DNA of 40,389 nt, from positions 1 to 40,389 of the forward strand of contig CAKKRK010000046.1 in NCBI GenBank assembly GCA_919902665.1, given 5' to 3'. The notes beneath the pieces are model-generated. The model saw nothing but the letters and a program-made list of their open reading frames with translations. It was not told the origin of the DNA and made no database searches. This document shows positions 8,771-16,687 of the stretch, piece after piece. This DNA comes from Nitrospiraceae bacterium. Lineage in GTDB: Bacteria > Nitrospirota > Nitrospiria > Nitrospirales > Nitrospiraceae. Position 1 is the first letter of the stretch; each line of letters begins with the position of its first letter. A program made the position numbers and the translations under genes.

Positions 8771-8929
8771 AGGCCTGATCGTCAAAAGAGTGTGAACGGG
8801 TTGTGACGAGCTGCCTCTGACACACGCACGTGGGACGCCGGTGATTCGGCTGTGCGTGTTGCAACAGTGGAAAGCAAAACGCCGCAACCGGCTAGTAGTA
8901 GTTCCGCTTGAACGTAATGTCTTCGGGGA

Positions 8930-9388
8930 TCAATCCGGATTGATAACTTTTGGAGGGCGTCGCGGTTCGTCGGGGACCTCTGCGAGAGGGCTACGGTCGA
9001 CGGTCCAGCTGTTGAGGATGGTGGTGACCAGACTGATGATCAGTGCGCCACCGACAGCAGGCCAGAACCCTGAGACGGTAAACCCCTTGACCAGGAACGC
9101 GGTCAAGCCCAGCAACAAGGCGTTCAAGACTACGAGAAAGAGGCCGAGTGTAAACACGATCAATGGCAAAGCGAGCAGAAAGAGAATAGGCCGCAGGATC
9201 ACATTCAAGAACGTCAGAATCAGCACGGCGGCAATGCCGGCCGTCAGGCTGTCTGCTTCCAGGCCGGGGACGATTGAGATCGCCAGGAAGACCGCGATTC
9301 CTGTGATGAGAATACGCATGAGCGCATGGCGTATTCCTCCGTGGAACGGGGATTCGTGGACAGTTCTCGCAAAACGAATCATCGGCAT
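8930..9388 (-). CDS. YvlD-type membrane protein ('phage holin family', DUF360-like)
   Basis: Small inner-membrane protein with four hydrophobic segments (ILITGIAVFLAISIVPGL, AAVLILTFLNVILRPIL, then FTLGLFLVVLNALLLGLTAFLV and a last helix around GGALIISLVTTIL). The NVILRPILFLLALPL pattern is characteristic of the family annotated as 'phage holin 4_2' or YvlD. Despite the name these are usually chromosomal proteins of unknown role, sometimes linked to envelope stress. The true start is likely the internal ATG at 9319 (MRILITG), as the first 23 residues look unrelated. It follows the next gene on the same strand with only a few bases between. Confidence 0.78.
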   Translation of the reverse strand: MPMIRFARTVHESPFHGGIRHALMRILITGIAVFLAISIVPGLEADSLTAGIAAVLILTFLNVILRPILFLLALPLIVFTLGLFLVVLNALLLGLTAFLVKGFTVSGFWPAVGGALIISLVTTILNSWTVDRSPLAEVPDEPRRPPKVINPD

Positions 9389-9391
9389 CGA

Positions 9392-9736
9392 TTACCGAGG
9401 CGGTGAAGGGGTTTTGTTGGGTGAATAATGTATCACTGTTGCTGATATCTTTTTGGTCTTGTCGTCTTTGGTCGCTTCGATGATGACCCGGTCGCCTACC
9501 GTGGGCGGATCGTTCGACTTGGGGTTACTTTTGTTCTTGAACTTCACCTGCTTACTGAGCAGGACAGGAACAACCGGTCCTTTGGCGGTCTTGATGTCGA
9601 TGTGTTTGGCATCGATAGCGGTCACAATGCCGAGCACGTGCAGAAGTTCAGGGCTCTTGGCCGAAACCACAGGGGAGAGCCACAAGGACGTGAGCAGGAG
9701 CACGTTGACGGTGATGAAGTTGTAATGCTTCGTCAT
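9392..9736 (-). CDS. Exported hypothetical protein with an OB/DUF5666-like fold
   Basis: Protein of 114 aa with a signal peptide (VNVLLLTSLWLSPVVSA). The mature part has the pattern VLGIVTAIDAKHIDIKTAKG, then GDRVIIEA, then KISATVIHY, typical of small beta-barrel periplasmic proteins of the DUF5666 kind. Function unknown. It is immediately upstream of the YvlD-like gene (3 bp between stop and next start if the longer start is used), so the two are probably cotranscribed. Confidence 0.65.
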   Translation of the reverse strand: MTKHYNFITVNVLLLTSLWLSPVVSAKSPELLHVLGIVTAIDAKHIDIKTAKGPVVPVLLSKQVKFKNKSNPKSNDPPTVGDRVIIEATKDDKTKKISATVIHYSPNKTPSPPR

Positions 9737-9871
9737 AACGAAGTCTATCGAGCGTATCGGTCGAGTTAGGGGGCCCTGCGGTAGTTCAGGATTACACCAC
9801 CGTCTCTTTTCTACATGACCACAGCAGACTTTGTCTCACTATACAAATTCTTCAGCGTGAATGCCACCGTA

Positions 9872-10681
9872 CTATTCGGTGGGGTGGTATCGCCGAATGT
9901 AAGAAAGACGGGCAACTAGAAGGACGAGGATGGGGAGATGCATGAGCAGGCCACTCAGGCCCATGAACGTTTCGCCGATCCAAAATGTCATGCCGAGGTT
10001 GAAGGCCAAGACTCCATAATACAGCCCGACTCCTAGCAATAGCCGCTGAGTGAGTAATTGGGGTGGTGAGAGAGGGGTGAGGCGTCGGTCCAGCGGGAAA
10101 TAGATAGCCAGTGAAATGAGTCCCACCACAGCCCAGCCGATGTAGTTGGCCACGGGAACACCGAAATGCCAGCCCGGGTCCGGGTAATAGTAGATTTTTC
10201 CCAAGAACCAACGGTCGCCGCGTAGGGCGACCGGATCAATCACCATATCGATAAAGGCGAAGAGAAACGTGGTGAGGGCATAGACCCTCCAACTGGTACG
10301 CGTACTCAGATTGAAGGTCAACTGCCGTAGAGGAACGCGGGCATGTGTTGGTAATGATGTGAGCGGCAGCAGCAGCCCGAGCGCGACGCAGTAGGAAGCA
10401 AACAGCAGGAAGCTGAATGAGATGGAATCCATGAACGGCACGTCGAAAAAATAGAGTTCCTGACCGACCGTCGAGCCATTGTAGAAGTACCAGCCGAATG
10501 GGATGCCGGTTCGCGTGGACGAGAACTCACAGACGAACGCCGTTGCCCAGCTGATGAGCCAGAAGCGCCAGGTTCGTGGCCAGCCAATCAGTTGAATCGC
10601 GGTGAAGAGAAATGCGGTCAGGAACGCAAAGACATAGGGGCGAAGGAGAATCGTCTTGAGAAAGAGGTCAAAGACTTCCAT
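9872..10681 (-). CDS. Carotenoid biosynthesis protein, CruF-like hydratase family
   Basis: Polytopic membrane protein of 269 aa with about seven hydrophobic segments. Features of the CruF / Caroten_synth family include a conserved EFSSTRTGIPFGWY stretch, YYYPDPGWHFGVPVANYIGW, and FIDMVIDPVA. Known members hydrate the psi-end groups of carotenoids such as gamma-carotene or bisanhydrobacterioruberin. The neighbour just upstream on the same strand makes prenyl diphosphates, which supports a carotenoid role. No phytoene synthase or desaturase is in the window, so the substrate is open. I chose the ATG at 10681 over the TTG at 10684. Confidence 0.85.
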   Translation of the reverse strand: MEVFDLFLKTILLRPYVFAFLTAFLFTAIQLIGWPRTWRFWLISWATAFVCEFSSTRTGIPFGWYFYNGSTVGQELYFFDVPFMDSISFSFLLFASYCVALGLLLPLTSLPTHARVPLRQLTFNLSTRTSWRVYALTTFLFAFIDMVIDPVALRGDRWFLGKIYYYPDPGWHFGVPVANYIGWAVVGLISLAIYFPLDRRLTPLSPPQLLTQRLLLGVGLYYGVLAFNLGMTFWIGETFMGLSGLLMHLPILVLLVARLSYIRRYHPTE

Positions 10682-10776
10682 CAAGTTTTAAGCTGTGAGT
10701 TCTTAATGGGGCGGTAATAGCGGAGCCAACAAGCGAACAGGCGTCATGATTGTGCAAGACCTGTTAGCAGGGAGCC

Positions 10777-11667
10777 TCAGTTCTTGCGGCTTGTGATATA
10801 CCGCGCGATTTCGCGCAAAGGATCAGCGGAAGGCCCAAACGAAGACAAGCGGTTGATGGCACGGGTCACACAATCGTCGGCTAATTTCTTCGCCCCATCC
10901 ACGCCGTAGAACGTCGGGTAGGTTTTCTTTCCACGCTCAGCGTCGGTGTTGGGATTCTTCCCCAGCTCTTCTCTGGTGCCGGTCACGTTCAACACGTCAT
11001 CGGCGATCTGAAAGGCCAACCCGATGTCTTCGGCATAGCCGGTCATATCGTCAAGCTGGTGATCGTTTGCTCCAGCGGCAATGGCGCCCATGCGGACCGC
11101 AGCGCGCATGAGCATGCCGGTCTTGTGCTTGTGAATGTTCTGAAGAGTTAGAAGATCGATATCCTTGTTTTCGGCTTGGATGTCGAACACCTGGCCGCCC
11201 ACCATGCCCATATTGCCGGAGCCAAAGGCTAATTCTTGAATGATGCGGACTTGCCGTACCGGATCGCAGCCCTTCATGAGATCTGGTCGGCTAACCAGGG
11301 CGAAGGCCATTGTGAGCAGGGCATCCCCGGCAAGGATGGCCATCGCCTCGCCATACACTTTATGGTTCGTCGGTTTTCCCCGACGAAAGTCATCGTTATC
11401 CATGGAAGGCAGATCGTCGTGGATCAGCGAATAGGTATGGATGAATTCCAGCGAGCAGGCGACCGCCATGAGACCGGGCGGAGTTTGGTCCAACGCTTCA
11501 GCTGCCGCGATCGTCAGAATCGGTCGCACTCGCTTCCCACCTGCCATCAGGCTGTAGCGCAGACTTTCATGTAGCGCCGTCGGTGGCATCTCGGCCGGCG
11601 GGGCCACACAGTCGAGATAGCGATCGACCGCGATGCGTTTCTGTTCCAAATAGTCGGCAATATTCAT
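10777..11667 (-). CDS. ispA: Polyprenyl diphosphate synthase, farnesyl-diphosphate-synthase type (IspA-like)
   Basis: Trans-prenyltransferase of 296 aa that condenses IPP with allylic diphosphates. The first Asp-rich motif DDLPSMD (D84, D85, D90) has the two-residue spacing of bacterial FPP synthases. The residue five before it is Tyr79, as in E. coli IspA, which favours C15 product length. GGKRVRP near residue 43 binds IPP. The second motif reads DDVLN rather than DDxxD, a variant seen in other bacterial members. The gene ends about 95 bp before the CruF-like gene on the same strand; the two may form a carotenoid unit. A geranylgeranyl product cannot be excluded. Confidence 0.9.
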   Translation of the reverse strand: MNIADYLEQKRIAVDRYLDCVAPPAEMPPTALHESLRYSLMAGGKRVRPILTIAAAEALDQTPPGLMAVACSLEFIHTYSLIHDDLPSMDNDDFRRGKPTNHKVYGEAMAILAGDALLTMAFALVSRPDLMKGCDPVRQVRIIQELAFGSGNMGMVGGQVFDIQAENKDIDLLTLQNIHKHKTGMLMRAAVRMGAIAAGANDHQLDDMTGYAEDIGLAFQIADDVLNVTGTREELGKNPNTDAERGKKTYPTFYGVDGAKKLADDCVTRAINRLSSFGPSADPLREIARYITSRKN

Positions 11668-12261
11668 GAGGACTCGCTCGTGTTAGGGGCTTGGCTTCAA
11701 CTCGCGCGGAGAGTAACAAACGATTTGGGATGAGTCAAACGGGAGGGGTGGGAGAGGGAACTCGTGGTCTCCTGTGCTCGCACACCGCGCACGCGGGGGA
11801 GAGGTGTTTATCCCGTCGCCAAGATCATTGCAATAGGCTCCGGGTCGAATAAGTTCTGTTTGGTGCTCGGTGCATGCACGCGATTATGAGACAATGCGGG
11901 TTATGTAAAAGGAATCAGGGCTGGGTGATCGTCATGTGCTCGAGGGTGAATCTTGACGGTAACACTGGATCAGAGGAAAATGCGTCGTGTTTCGCAATGT
12001 GTTGGTCCAACAGGAACAGGTGCCGTTCTCACTGATCGGAGTAGGGATGATTGTGGCGCATGATTCTGACGAATCATTGGCGCGTTACAGATTAGTCGAA
12101 GATCCGGCTCTTGTACGGACGGCCTAAACATTGTTTGGGCGACGCTTTGCGTCACTTAAACAGTTCCCGGTAAGCGCTCGTAGTTCGAACCGCGAAGCGC
12201 ATCCCGAATCAGCGGCTGCACAACCTCCGGTTGCTCCGCGCCGCCGTTAATGCTTTACACC
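11668..12261. other. Gene-poor intergenic region
   Basis: About 590 bp with no recognisable gene. A plus-strand frame around 11986-12126 starting from GTG encodes about 46 residues (containing SLIGVGMIVAHDSDES) with no known domain and no clear ribosome binding site. A compact hairpin region follows at 12132-12162 (TGTTT, GACG, CGTC, AAACA nested arms). The stretch looks like remnants of inserted or decayed sequence. Confidence 0.4.
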
Positions 12262-12720
12262 ATGTCTGCTTTCCGCAACATTATCCGCGTCGATCATGAG
12301 GCAAGCCGAACCCATGCGTGGCGGGTCACGGTGCAACGACACAACGATATCGCCGTGAAGACGTTCTCCGATGCAATCCATGGAGGGAAAGGCAAGGCCT
12401 TGAAGGCGGCTGAGGCCTATCGAGATGAACTGCTTCGGCGATACTCAGCCTACGTCCATGCCATTTGGGTCCGTACTCGCCTTCGTCGGAACAATACATC
12501 GGGTATTCCAGGCGTCGGCAGATACGAACAAGTGGACAATCCAACGACCGGGTCCGTTCGTGTCTTTTGGTTGGCCTCCTGGGTCGACGAACAAGGCGAC
12601 AGTCGTAAGCGCAAGTTCATGGTGTCTCACTATGGAGAACGCCAGGCTAAGCGTCTTGCCGTCGCAGAGCGTGAGCGTCAGCTGAACCTTGTCTGTGCCA
12701 CGAAGAGTGGCCGTCTATGA
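12262..12720 (+). CDS. AP2-domain protein with two AP2-like units
   Basis: Protein of 152 aa. The first unit (about 5-55) has the pattern IIRVD, then HAWRVTVQR, then KTFSDAIHGGKGKALKAAEAYRDEL. The second (about 75-140) has SGIPGVGRY, then WLASWVDEQG, then KFMVSHYGERQAKRLAVAERE. Both match the three-strand-plus-helix AP2/ERF DNA-binding fold, which in bacteria occurs in homing endonucleases, integrases and small stand-alone proteins. A role in DNA binding is likely; the target is unknown. It lies among decayed sequences (a broken DUF4926 gene directly behind), which fits a mobile or recently acquired stretch. The start could also be the ATG at 12250. No good ribosome binding site is seen for either. 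Confidence 0.75.
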   Translation: MSAFRNIIRVDHEASRTHAWRVTVQRHNDIAVKTFSDAIHGGKGKALKAAEAYRDELLRRYSAYVHAIWVRTRLRRNNTSGIPGVGRYEQVDNPTTGSVRVFWLASWVDEQGDSRKRKFMVSHYGERQAKRLAVAERERQLNLVCATKSGRL

Positions 12721-12784
12721 TGTCCGACCCTATCGCCACGCATGGTGGGGAGCGTTCAACTCGCCTTCCTGTTGAGGCGCTACG

Positions 12785-12956
12785 GTGATCGAACAGCATC
12801 AGCGTGTGATTCTGACGAACGATCTGACTGCGGTAGGGGATTGAACACCGGTGACGTGGCGACGGTGATCCATATTCACCGTGGGGTAAGGCCCTTGAAG
12901 TGGAATTTCTCACGCTCCATGGCGAGACGGCGGCGATCGCAACCATAGAAACCTGA
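12785..12956 (+). pseudogene. DUF4926 family protein gene, frameshifted
   Basis: Three reading-frame pieces join into one small DUF4926-type protein. Piece one (12785-12838) reads VIEQHQRVILTNDLTAVG. Piece two (12841-12885) reads LNTGDVATVIHIHRG. Piece three (from about 12888) reads KALEVEFLTLHGETAAIATIE and stops at 12956. The joined order matches the family pattern of Asp/Gly-rich 'GDVGTVVHVY...AYEVEFLTLDGET'. Both frame breaks fall at runs of four G, so sequencing or assembly errors could also explain them. The family's role is unknown; members often sit beside a DUF6883 partner, which I do not see here. Confidence 0.7.
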
Positions 12957-13099
12957 TTCGTCCTGTGACTCAGCGCGACATGCCCCACGCACGTCTTATC
13001 AAGCAATCTGCATGGTCGACAGGTTTTGTTTTCAGCTCGAACCCTTGTATCGCCGCTTGCTTGTTTTTCCCGCGATTGCCCCGCTATACTCCTACTCTT

Positions 13100-13390
13100 A
13101 TGAGTATTCGAAAAGGTGGCGGGGAATGGGAGCCGATGTTGCTCGGGGTTGAGGCCCGCAATTGTAGGGTCTGCCAAGAGAGTCTCTATCGGGACAAAAC
13201 GATGCTCCGAGGAGGCTGGTCTCGTTGCACAATCTGTGACGAGTTCGTCCATTACAGTTGCCTTGCCAGTGGAAAAGTCTCCTTTCTGAAAGCACGGCCA
13301 CGGGTGTGCAAAACCTGTCGTTCGGTTCAGGATGGGACAGTCGCTCCTTCTTTGAAGAAGGATGGGCCCCCTGTGGCAGTCCCGTCATGA
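13100..13390 (+). CDS. Small C4HC3 (PHD/RING-like) zinc-finger protein
   Basis: Protein of 96 aa. Its core spells C-x2-C-x17-C-x2-C-x4-H-x2-C-x15-C-x2-C (CRVC, then CTIC, DEFVH, YSC, then CKTC). This eight-ligand C4HC3 spacing is the PHD-finger/RING-variant pattern and should bind two zinc ions in a cross-brace. I do not recognise a bacterial family. The frame is open from 12965, but the region before the ATG at 13100 looks non-coding. An internal ATG at 13136 with GGGAG upstream would still keep all ligands. Role unknown; protein or nucleic-acid binding is plausible. Confidence 0.65.
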   Translation: MSIRKGGGEWEPMLLGVEARNCRVCQESLYRDKTMLRGGWSRCTICDEFVHYSCLASGKVSFLKARPRVCKTCRSVQDGTVAPSLKKDGPPVAVPS

Positions 13391-13599
13391 ATTCCTGTTC
13401 GTTGTCTCGTCCTGCGCCCTTGCGCCAGGGACGGTTCGGTGTCTTCCCCAACACCATTCAGTGTATGAAGGTCCTGTTGGTCTTGCTGGCCGGCATCGGG
13501 CAAAAGCGGTTCTGCTCTCCTTCCGTGTGATCACTATGCCCGGTCAGCTGAAGGTTGATGCGCAAACCTTAAGCCGCGTGAAGGCTGATTGAAACAATT

Positions 13600-13971
13600 A
13601 TGGCGCAGGTCATTCGAAGTGGGGCCTTTCTTCAGCAGTGTTGGTCTGTCCACCCTCTGTGTGTGACCGCTAAGCGAATGACGGATGAGAACGCGTTGGT
13701 TCTCATCTGCAGTTCATGCAAGTCGGCTCACTATCTGACGGTCGCTACGGTCACGTCGCAAGCAGCCTCGGCCCAACACATGGCGGGAGCAGGCACTTCA
13801 CGAGACGAGCCGCCGGGTGAAGAGTTCCTCAAGGCTTGCGTTTCAACCCATCATGCCTCTTTGACACTTCGCGAGATGGATGTATTTCAGGATCTGGTGC
13901 GGCTGCGCTGTGCTGACTGCCGACGGCAGTACGAACTGACGATTTCGGTGTTTGAAACACGCCACAAGTAG
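13600..13971 (+). CDS. Hypothetical protein with duplicated Cys-containing half
   Basis: Protein of 123 aa that appears to be two copies of one unit: residues about 15-50 (HPLC, then ENALVLICSSCKSAHYLTVATV) and about 79-120 (CVSTHH, then DLVRLRCADCRRQYELTISV). Each unit has one isolated Cys followed about 25-30 residues later by CxxC, giving six Cys overall and suggesting zinc binding. No family is recognised. A palindromic repeat element begins 3 nt after the stop codon. The start is unsupported by a strong ribosome binding site; the ATG at 13678 is an alternative but would cut the first unit. Confidence 0.6.
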   Translation: MAQVIRSGAFLQQCWSVHPLCVTAKRMTDENALVLICSSCKSAHYLTVATVTSQAASAQHMAGAGTSRDEPPGEEFLKACVSTHHASLTLREMDVFQDLVRLRCADCRRQYELTISVFETRHK

Positions 13972-13974
13972 CGT

Positions 13975-14161
13975 GAGGATGCTGCAAAAGCCCTCCAGCG
14001 TCGTTCTCGCATCGCTCAAGGCCTCAACGGATGGAAGGCGAAGGCAAGGTACCTATCCGCTCGCCTGTGATCGAAGCGAGCGGTTCAAGCGAAGCTTGGT
14101 ATGTACCTCCTTGGCCTATCGCTCACTGCGGCCTCGCTGGGTGAGCTTTTTCAGCATCCTC
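13975..14161. repeat. Palindromic intergenic element with GGATGCT ends, copy A
   Basis: About 187 bp. The left end GAGGATGCTGCAAAAGC is the near-complement of the right end GCTTTTTCAGCATCCTC. Internal arms also pair in part (TCTCGCATCGCTCAAGGC against the GCCTATCGCTCACTGCGG region). It has no coding capacity. It starts 3 nt behind one stop codon and ends 7 nt before the next start codon. A second related copy lies at 16688-16857. It looks like a small non-autonomous (MITE- or REP-like) element; similar GGATGCT-ended palindromes are, from memory, common in Nitrospira genomes. Confidence 0.75.
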
Positions 14162-14168
14162 TGGAGCT

Positions 14169-14804
14169 ATGTTGCATATCATGATGGCCCACTCTACTGT
14201 GTTCACCGATGAAGAGACTGTGTTGTTGGCCGACGCACAGTTCTTTCTGAAAAAGGCCGCGATCACGACAAAAATACGAGCCATGCTTGAGGCCACGCAT
14301 GGCGCATTGCAGAATGAGCTGGCAGGTCTGTCGCTTGTTGCCCCTCCTGATTTCGATCCACACCTCCATCAGCTGGTCAAAGGCGAGCATCTGGAAGATT
14401 TCCCGTATCAATACCTTGATTGTCCTAAACACTTCTCCGGCGGGAACACGTTCACGTTCCGGACGCTGGTCTGGTGGGGACATCATGTGGCCTATGCGCT
14501 CTTGCTGGAAGGCTCGGAGATCGGGCGATACAAGCGCCAGCTACTCGGTCGATTTCATCAGCTCGCAGGCAAAGACCTCGAAATTTCGCTGGCCCCATCG
14601 TTATGGGAGTGGAAATGCGGGGAGGGCTATACGCTGCCGATCACTCATGACCGGAAGGCCCAGATTGCTGCCGTGCTGGCTGAACGGTCGTTTCTGAAGG
14701 TCGTGCGCTGTGTGCCTTTGGGTGATCCTCGAGTACAGGAGGGTCAGTTGGCTCAGCTGGCGTGCGAAACCTTTCGGGCACTGTTCCCCCTCGTCACCCC
14801 GTAA
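14169..14804 (+). CDS. Hypothetical protein of unknown family
   Basis: Protein of 211 aa, soluble, with no signal peptide or membrane helix. The first half is helical (EETVLLADAQFFLKKAAITTKIRAML), and the centre has an aromatic- and His-rich stretch (FPYQYLDCPKHF, then WWGHHVAYALLLEG). The last third contains ITHDRKAQIAAVLAERSFLKVVR. I do not recognise the family. The real start may be the ATG at 14181 or 14184 rather than 14169. Repeat element A ends 7 nt upstream, so the gene's promoter and ribosome binding site may partly come from the repeat. It is the first gene of a plus-strand series of six or more genes. Confidence 0.65.
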   Translation: MLHIMMAHSTVFTDEETVLLADAQFFLKKAAITTKIRAMLEATHGALQNELAGLSLVAPPDFDPHLHQLVKGEHLEDFPYQYLDCPKHFSGGNTFTFRTLVWWGHHVAYALLLEGSEIGRYKRQLLGRFHQLAGKDLEISLAPSLWEWKCGEGYTLPITHDRKAQIAAVLAERSFLKVVRCVPLGDPRVQEGQLAQLACETFRALFPLVTP

Positions 14805-14886
14805 CTTATTTATCCTAATTGTCTCCGGCACCAAACTTGGGTAGACTGGGCCGCCACTCTTTTTGACCTTTGACCGGGAGGAGCCT

Positions 14887-15543
14887 GTGAAGCAATCGTC
14901 ATTGCGTGTTGTGGGCTGTGCCATCATGATGGCGACCATGCTGGCCGGCTGTAGGGGAACCGGAGAGGTGCGGTATCTGGATTTGCGGGAGAAGCCTCCG
15001 ATGGTGCAGGTGACCGACATCGAGCCGGTCAAGATCGTCATCGAACCGTTTGACGATCGACGGGGGGACAAGAGCCGTGTGGGCACGCGCACGCATCTCT
15101 GGGGCGGCACCACGCAGTTCGATGTGTTGGGTGATCGGCCTGCAGGCGCGATCACGCAGCGACTCGCCGATCGCTTAAAAACTCGCGGGTGGCGAGATCG
15201 GGTGTGGAATGTGCGTGTGGCTCCGGCCGGGTCTGCCACGGATGCTGATATTATCATCAGCGGGCAGGTGCAGGACTTTTCCGTGACCGTGAAGAGCCGC
15301 GTCTTGTCCACCGTCATTGATACCAGCAGCCGGTTGACGGTTCAGGCTCGGAATCTCGTCGACCGAAGCACCACCATTCGTACCATTGAAGGGGGTCGGA
15401 GTCGAACGGTGTTCTGGTTCAATGAAGATGACGTGCGCGAACAACTGGCGGCGACCTTGAAAGACGGACTGGATCGGCTGATCGCCGACACGATGATCGA
15501 CAACAAGGCGTTGCGCCCGGCTCGCCGTCTCCTGCAAGAGTGA
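14887..15543 (+). CDS. YajG-like lipoprotein
   Basis: Lipoprotein of 218 aa. It starts at GTG with GGAGG just upstream (14877-14881). The hydrophobic signal ends in the lipobox LAGC (VVGCAIMMATMLAGC), so it is probably anchored in the outer membrane. The mature part has the pattern IVIEPFDDRRGDKSRVGTR, followed by LADRLKTRGW, ADIIISGQVQDFSVTV and a C-terminal helix. This resembles YajG-type and related lipoproteins that report or stabilise envelope complexes. Function unknown. It lies between two hypothetical genes on the same strand. Confidence 0.75.
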   Translation: MKQSSLRVVGCAIMMATMLAGCRGTGEVRYLDLREKPPMVQVTDIEPVKIVIEPFDDRRGDKSRVGTRTHLWGGTTQFDVLGDRPAGAITQRLADRLKTRGWRDRVWNVRVAPAGSATDADIIISGQVQDFSVTVKSRVLSTVIDTSSRLTVQARNLVDRSTTIRTIEGGRSRTVFWFNEDDVREQLAATLKDGLDRLIADTMIDNKALRPARRLLQE

Positions 15544-15585
15544 ACTATTGTGACGCAGTCGTGAGAGGCGCTGTGCGCCTGAGCG

Positions 15586-16686
15586 GTGACGGCACCCGCA
15601 ATCTATTGTCAAGGATCCCCCAGAGTGCGTGAGCGGCGATGGGAAACGACGGCACCACTAACCTTCGGTCAGGCGCTTGCCGTCGGGGACCGACTCGCCA
15701 CGCTCGGGCTCAAGTCGGTCTCGCCTGCCAGCGACGTGATCTGCTACGTGGAGGAATGGGCTGTCGAGTCCGCTGACGACTTCGATCAGCTGGATCCCTG
15801 GGCGACGGAAGATGTCACGCTGGTGCATATGCGTGAGCAGTGGCGCGGCGACTTTTTCCTTCTGTCTGGAGCCTATCATACGGTCTACGAGCGCTTTCAG
15901 GATATCGGCACCTACTGCTCTATCAGCCATCCGTGGCGCATCCGAGACGTGCTGCGGTTTCATGAGCAACGTGGCATGTTCTGGATCGGGTTCCGGCATG
16001 CGCACTCATTTATCCGGATCCGCCTTCAAACGCAGGAGGTCATCACGCCCGGTGAAACACGTGGTGATCTCGAACGGGCTCGCTGGTTAGACGAGCGGCG
16101 CGCCGCATTTCTGGAAGCCATCGCCATCGTGAATGTGCCGGTTGAAACCTCTGTCGAAAAGAATGCGGTGGTGCTCAAGTCGTCTGATACGACTGTTCCA
16201 TTTTTCTGCTCCTGGCCCGATGCGTTTGGTCCCTGCCAGTTCGAGTACAACACGTCCGATGCGTTTGAGTTTCTGGTGCCGGCCAGCAAGCTCGCGGAGA
16301 CATTCGGCCCGGAACCGGCCGGTGTTCGAGCCTATCTGACAGGGTTTTCCGAAGCAGCACTGACGGAATTCCAGCAGATCGAGCCTGGAGCACGGCTTGC
16401 CTATCGGTGCTCAGTGCATTGTCCATTGGATGATCTCCCCGAAGTGCTGCAGGCGATTCAACCGCACGGCCTTCTGTACGCCACGCTCTGTGAGTTTCAG
16501 ACGCAGGAGCTCTTGCCCGAATCGGACGATGCCTCCGCGATCATTGGCATTGTCGGGGTCAACGGACAGTTCAAGATCGAGGTGCGGCTCAATCAGGCAC
16601 CCCTTCCCGAAGAAGCGATGGCGCCCTGGTTGGAACGGGTGATCGGTCATCCCGTTGCCTACGCTCCGTTGCCCGCATTTGTGTGA
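15586..16686 (+). CDS. Hypothetical protein of unknown family
   Basis: Protein of 366 aa, soluble, without signal peptide. I do not recognise a domain. The sequence is rich in aromatic and acidic residues (VICYVEEWAVE, DFDQLDPWATEDVTLVHM, HPWRIRDVLRFHEQRGMFWIGFRHAHSFIRI) with few repeats. Around residues 200-260 it has FFCSWPDAFGPCQFEY and FEFLVPASKL. Its length and even composition argue for a real gene. The start at ATG 15586 lacks a clear ribosome binding site. Palindromic repeat element B begins 2 nt after the stop codon. Confidence 0.65.
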   Translation: MTAPAIYCQGSPRVRERRWETTAPLTFGQALAVGDRLATLGLKSVSPASDVICYVEEWAVESADDFDQLDPWATEDVTLVHMREQWRGDFFLLSGAYHTVYERFQDIGTYCSISHPWRIRDVLRFHEQRGMFWIGFRHAHSFIRIRLQTQEVITPGETRGDLERARWLDERRAAFLEAIAIVNVPVETSVEKNAVVLKSSDTTVPFFCSWPDAFGPCQFEYNTSDAFEFLVPASKLAETFGPEPAGVRAYLTGFSEAALTEFQQIEPGARLAYRCSVHCPLDDLPEVLQAIQPHGLLYATLCEFQTQELLPESDDASAIIGIVGVNGQFKIEVRLNQAPLPEEAMAPWLERVIGHPVAYAPLPAFV

Positions 16687-16687
16687 C

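Noticed and set aside
10979-11010. DDVLN in place of DDxxD in the prenyl synthase
   Set aside because: The same Asn variant occurs in other bacterial members of this family, so it is not evidence of lost activity.
12120-12165. Possible integron attC site (GCCTAAAC / GTTTGGGC plus nested arms)
   Set aside because: The core-like sequences are only 3 nt apart and carry an extra base each. No integrase or cassette array is present, so it is only a hairpin region.
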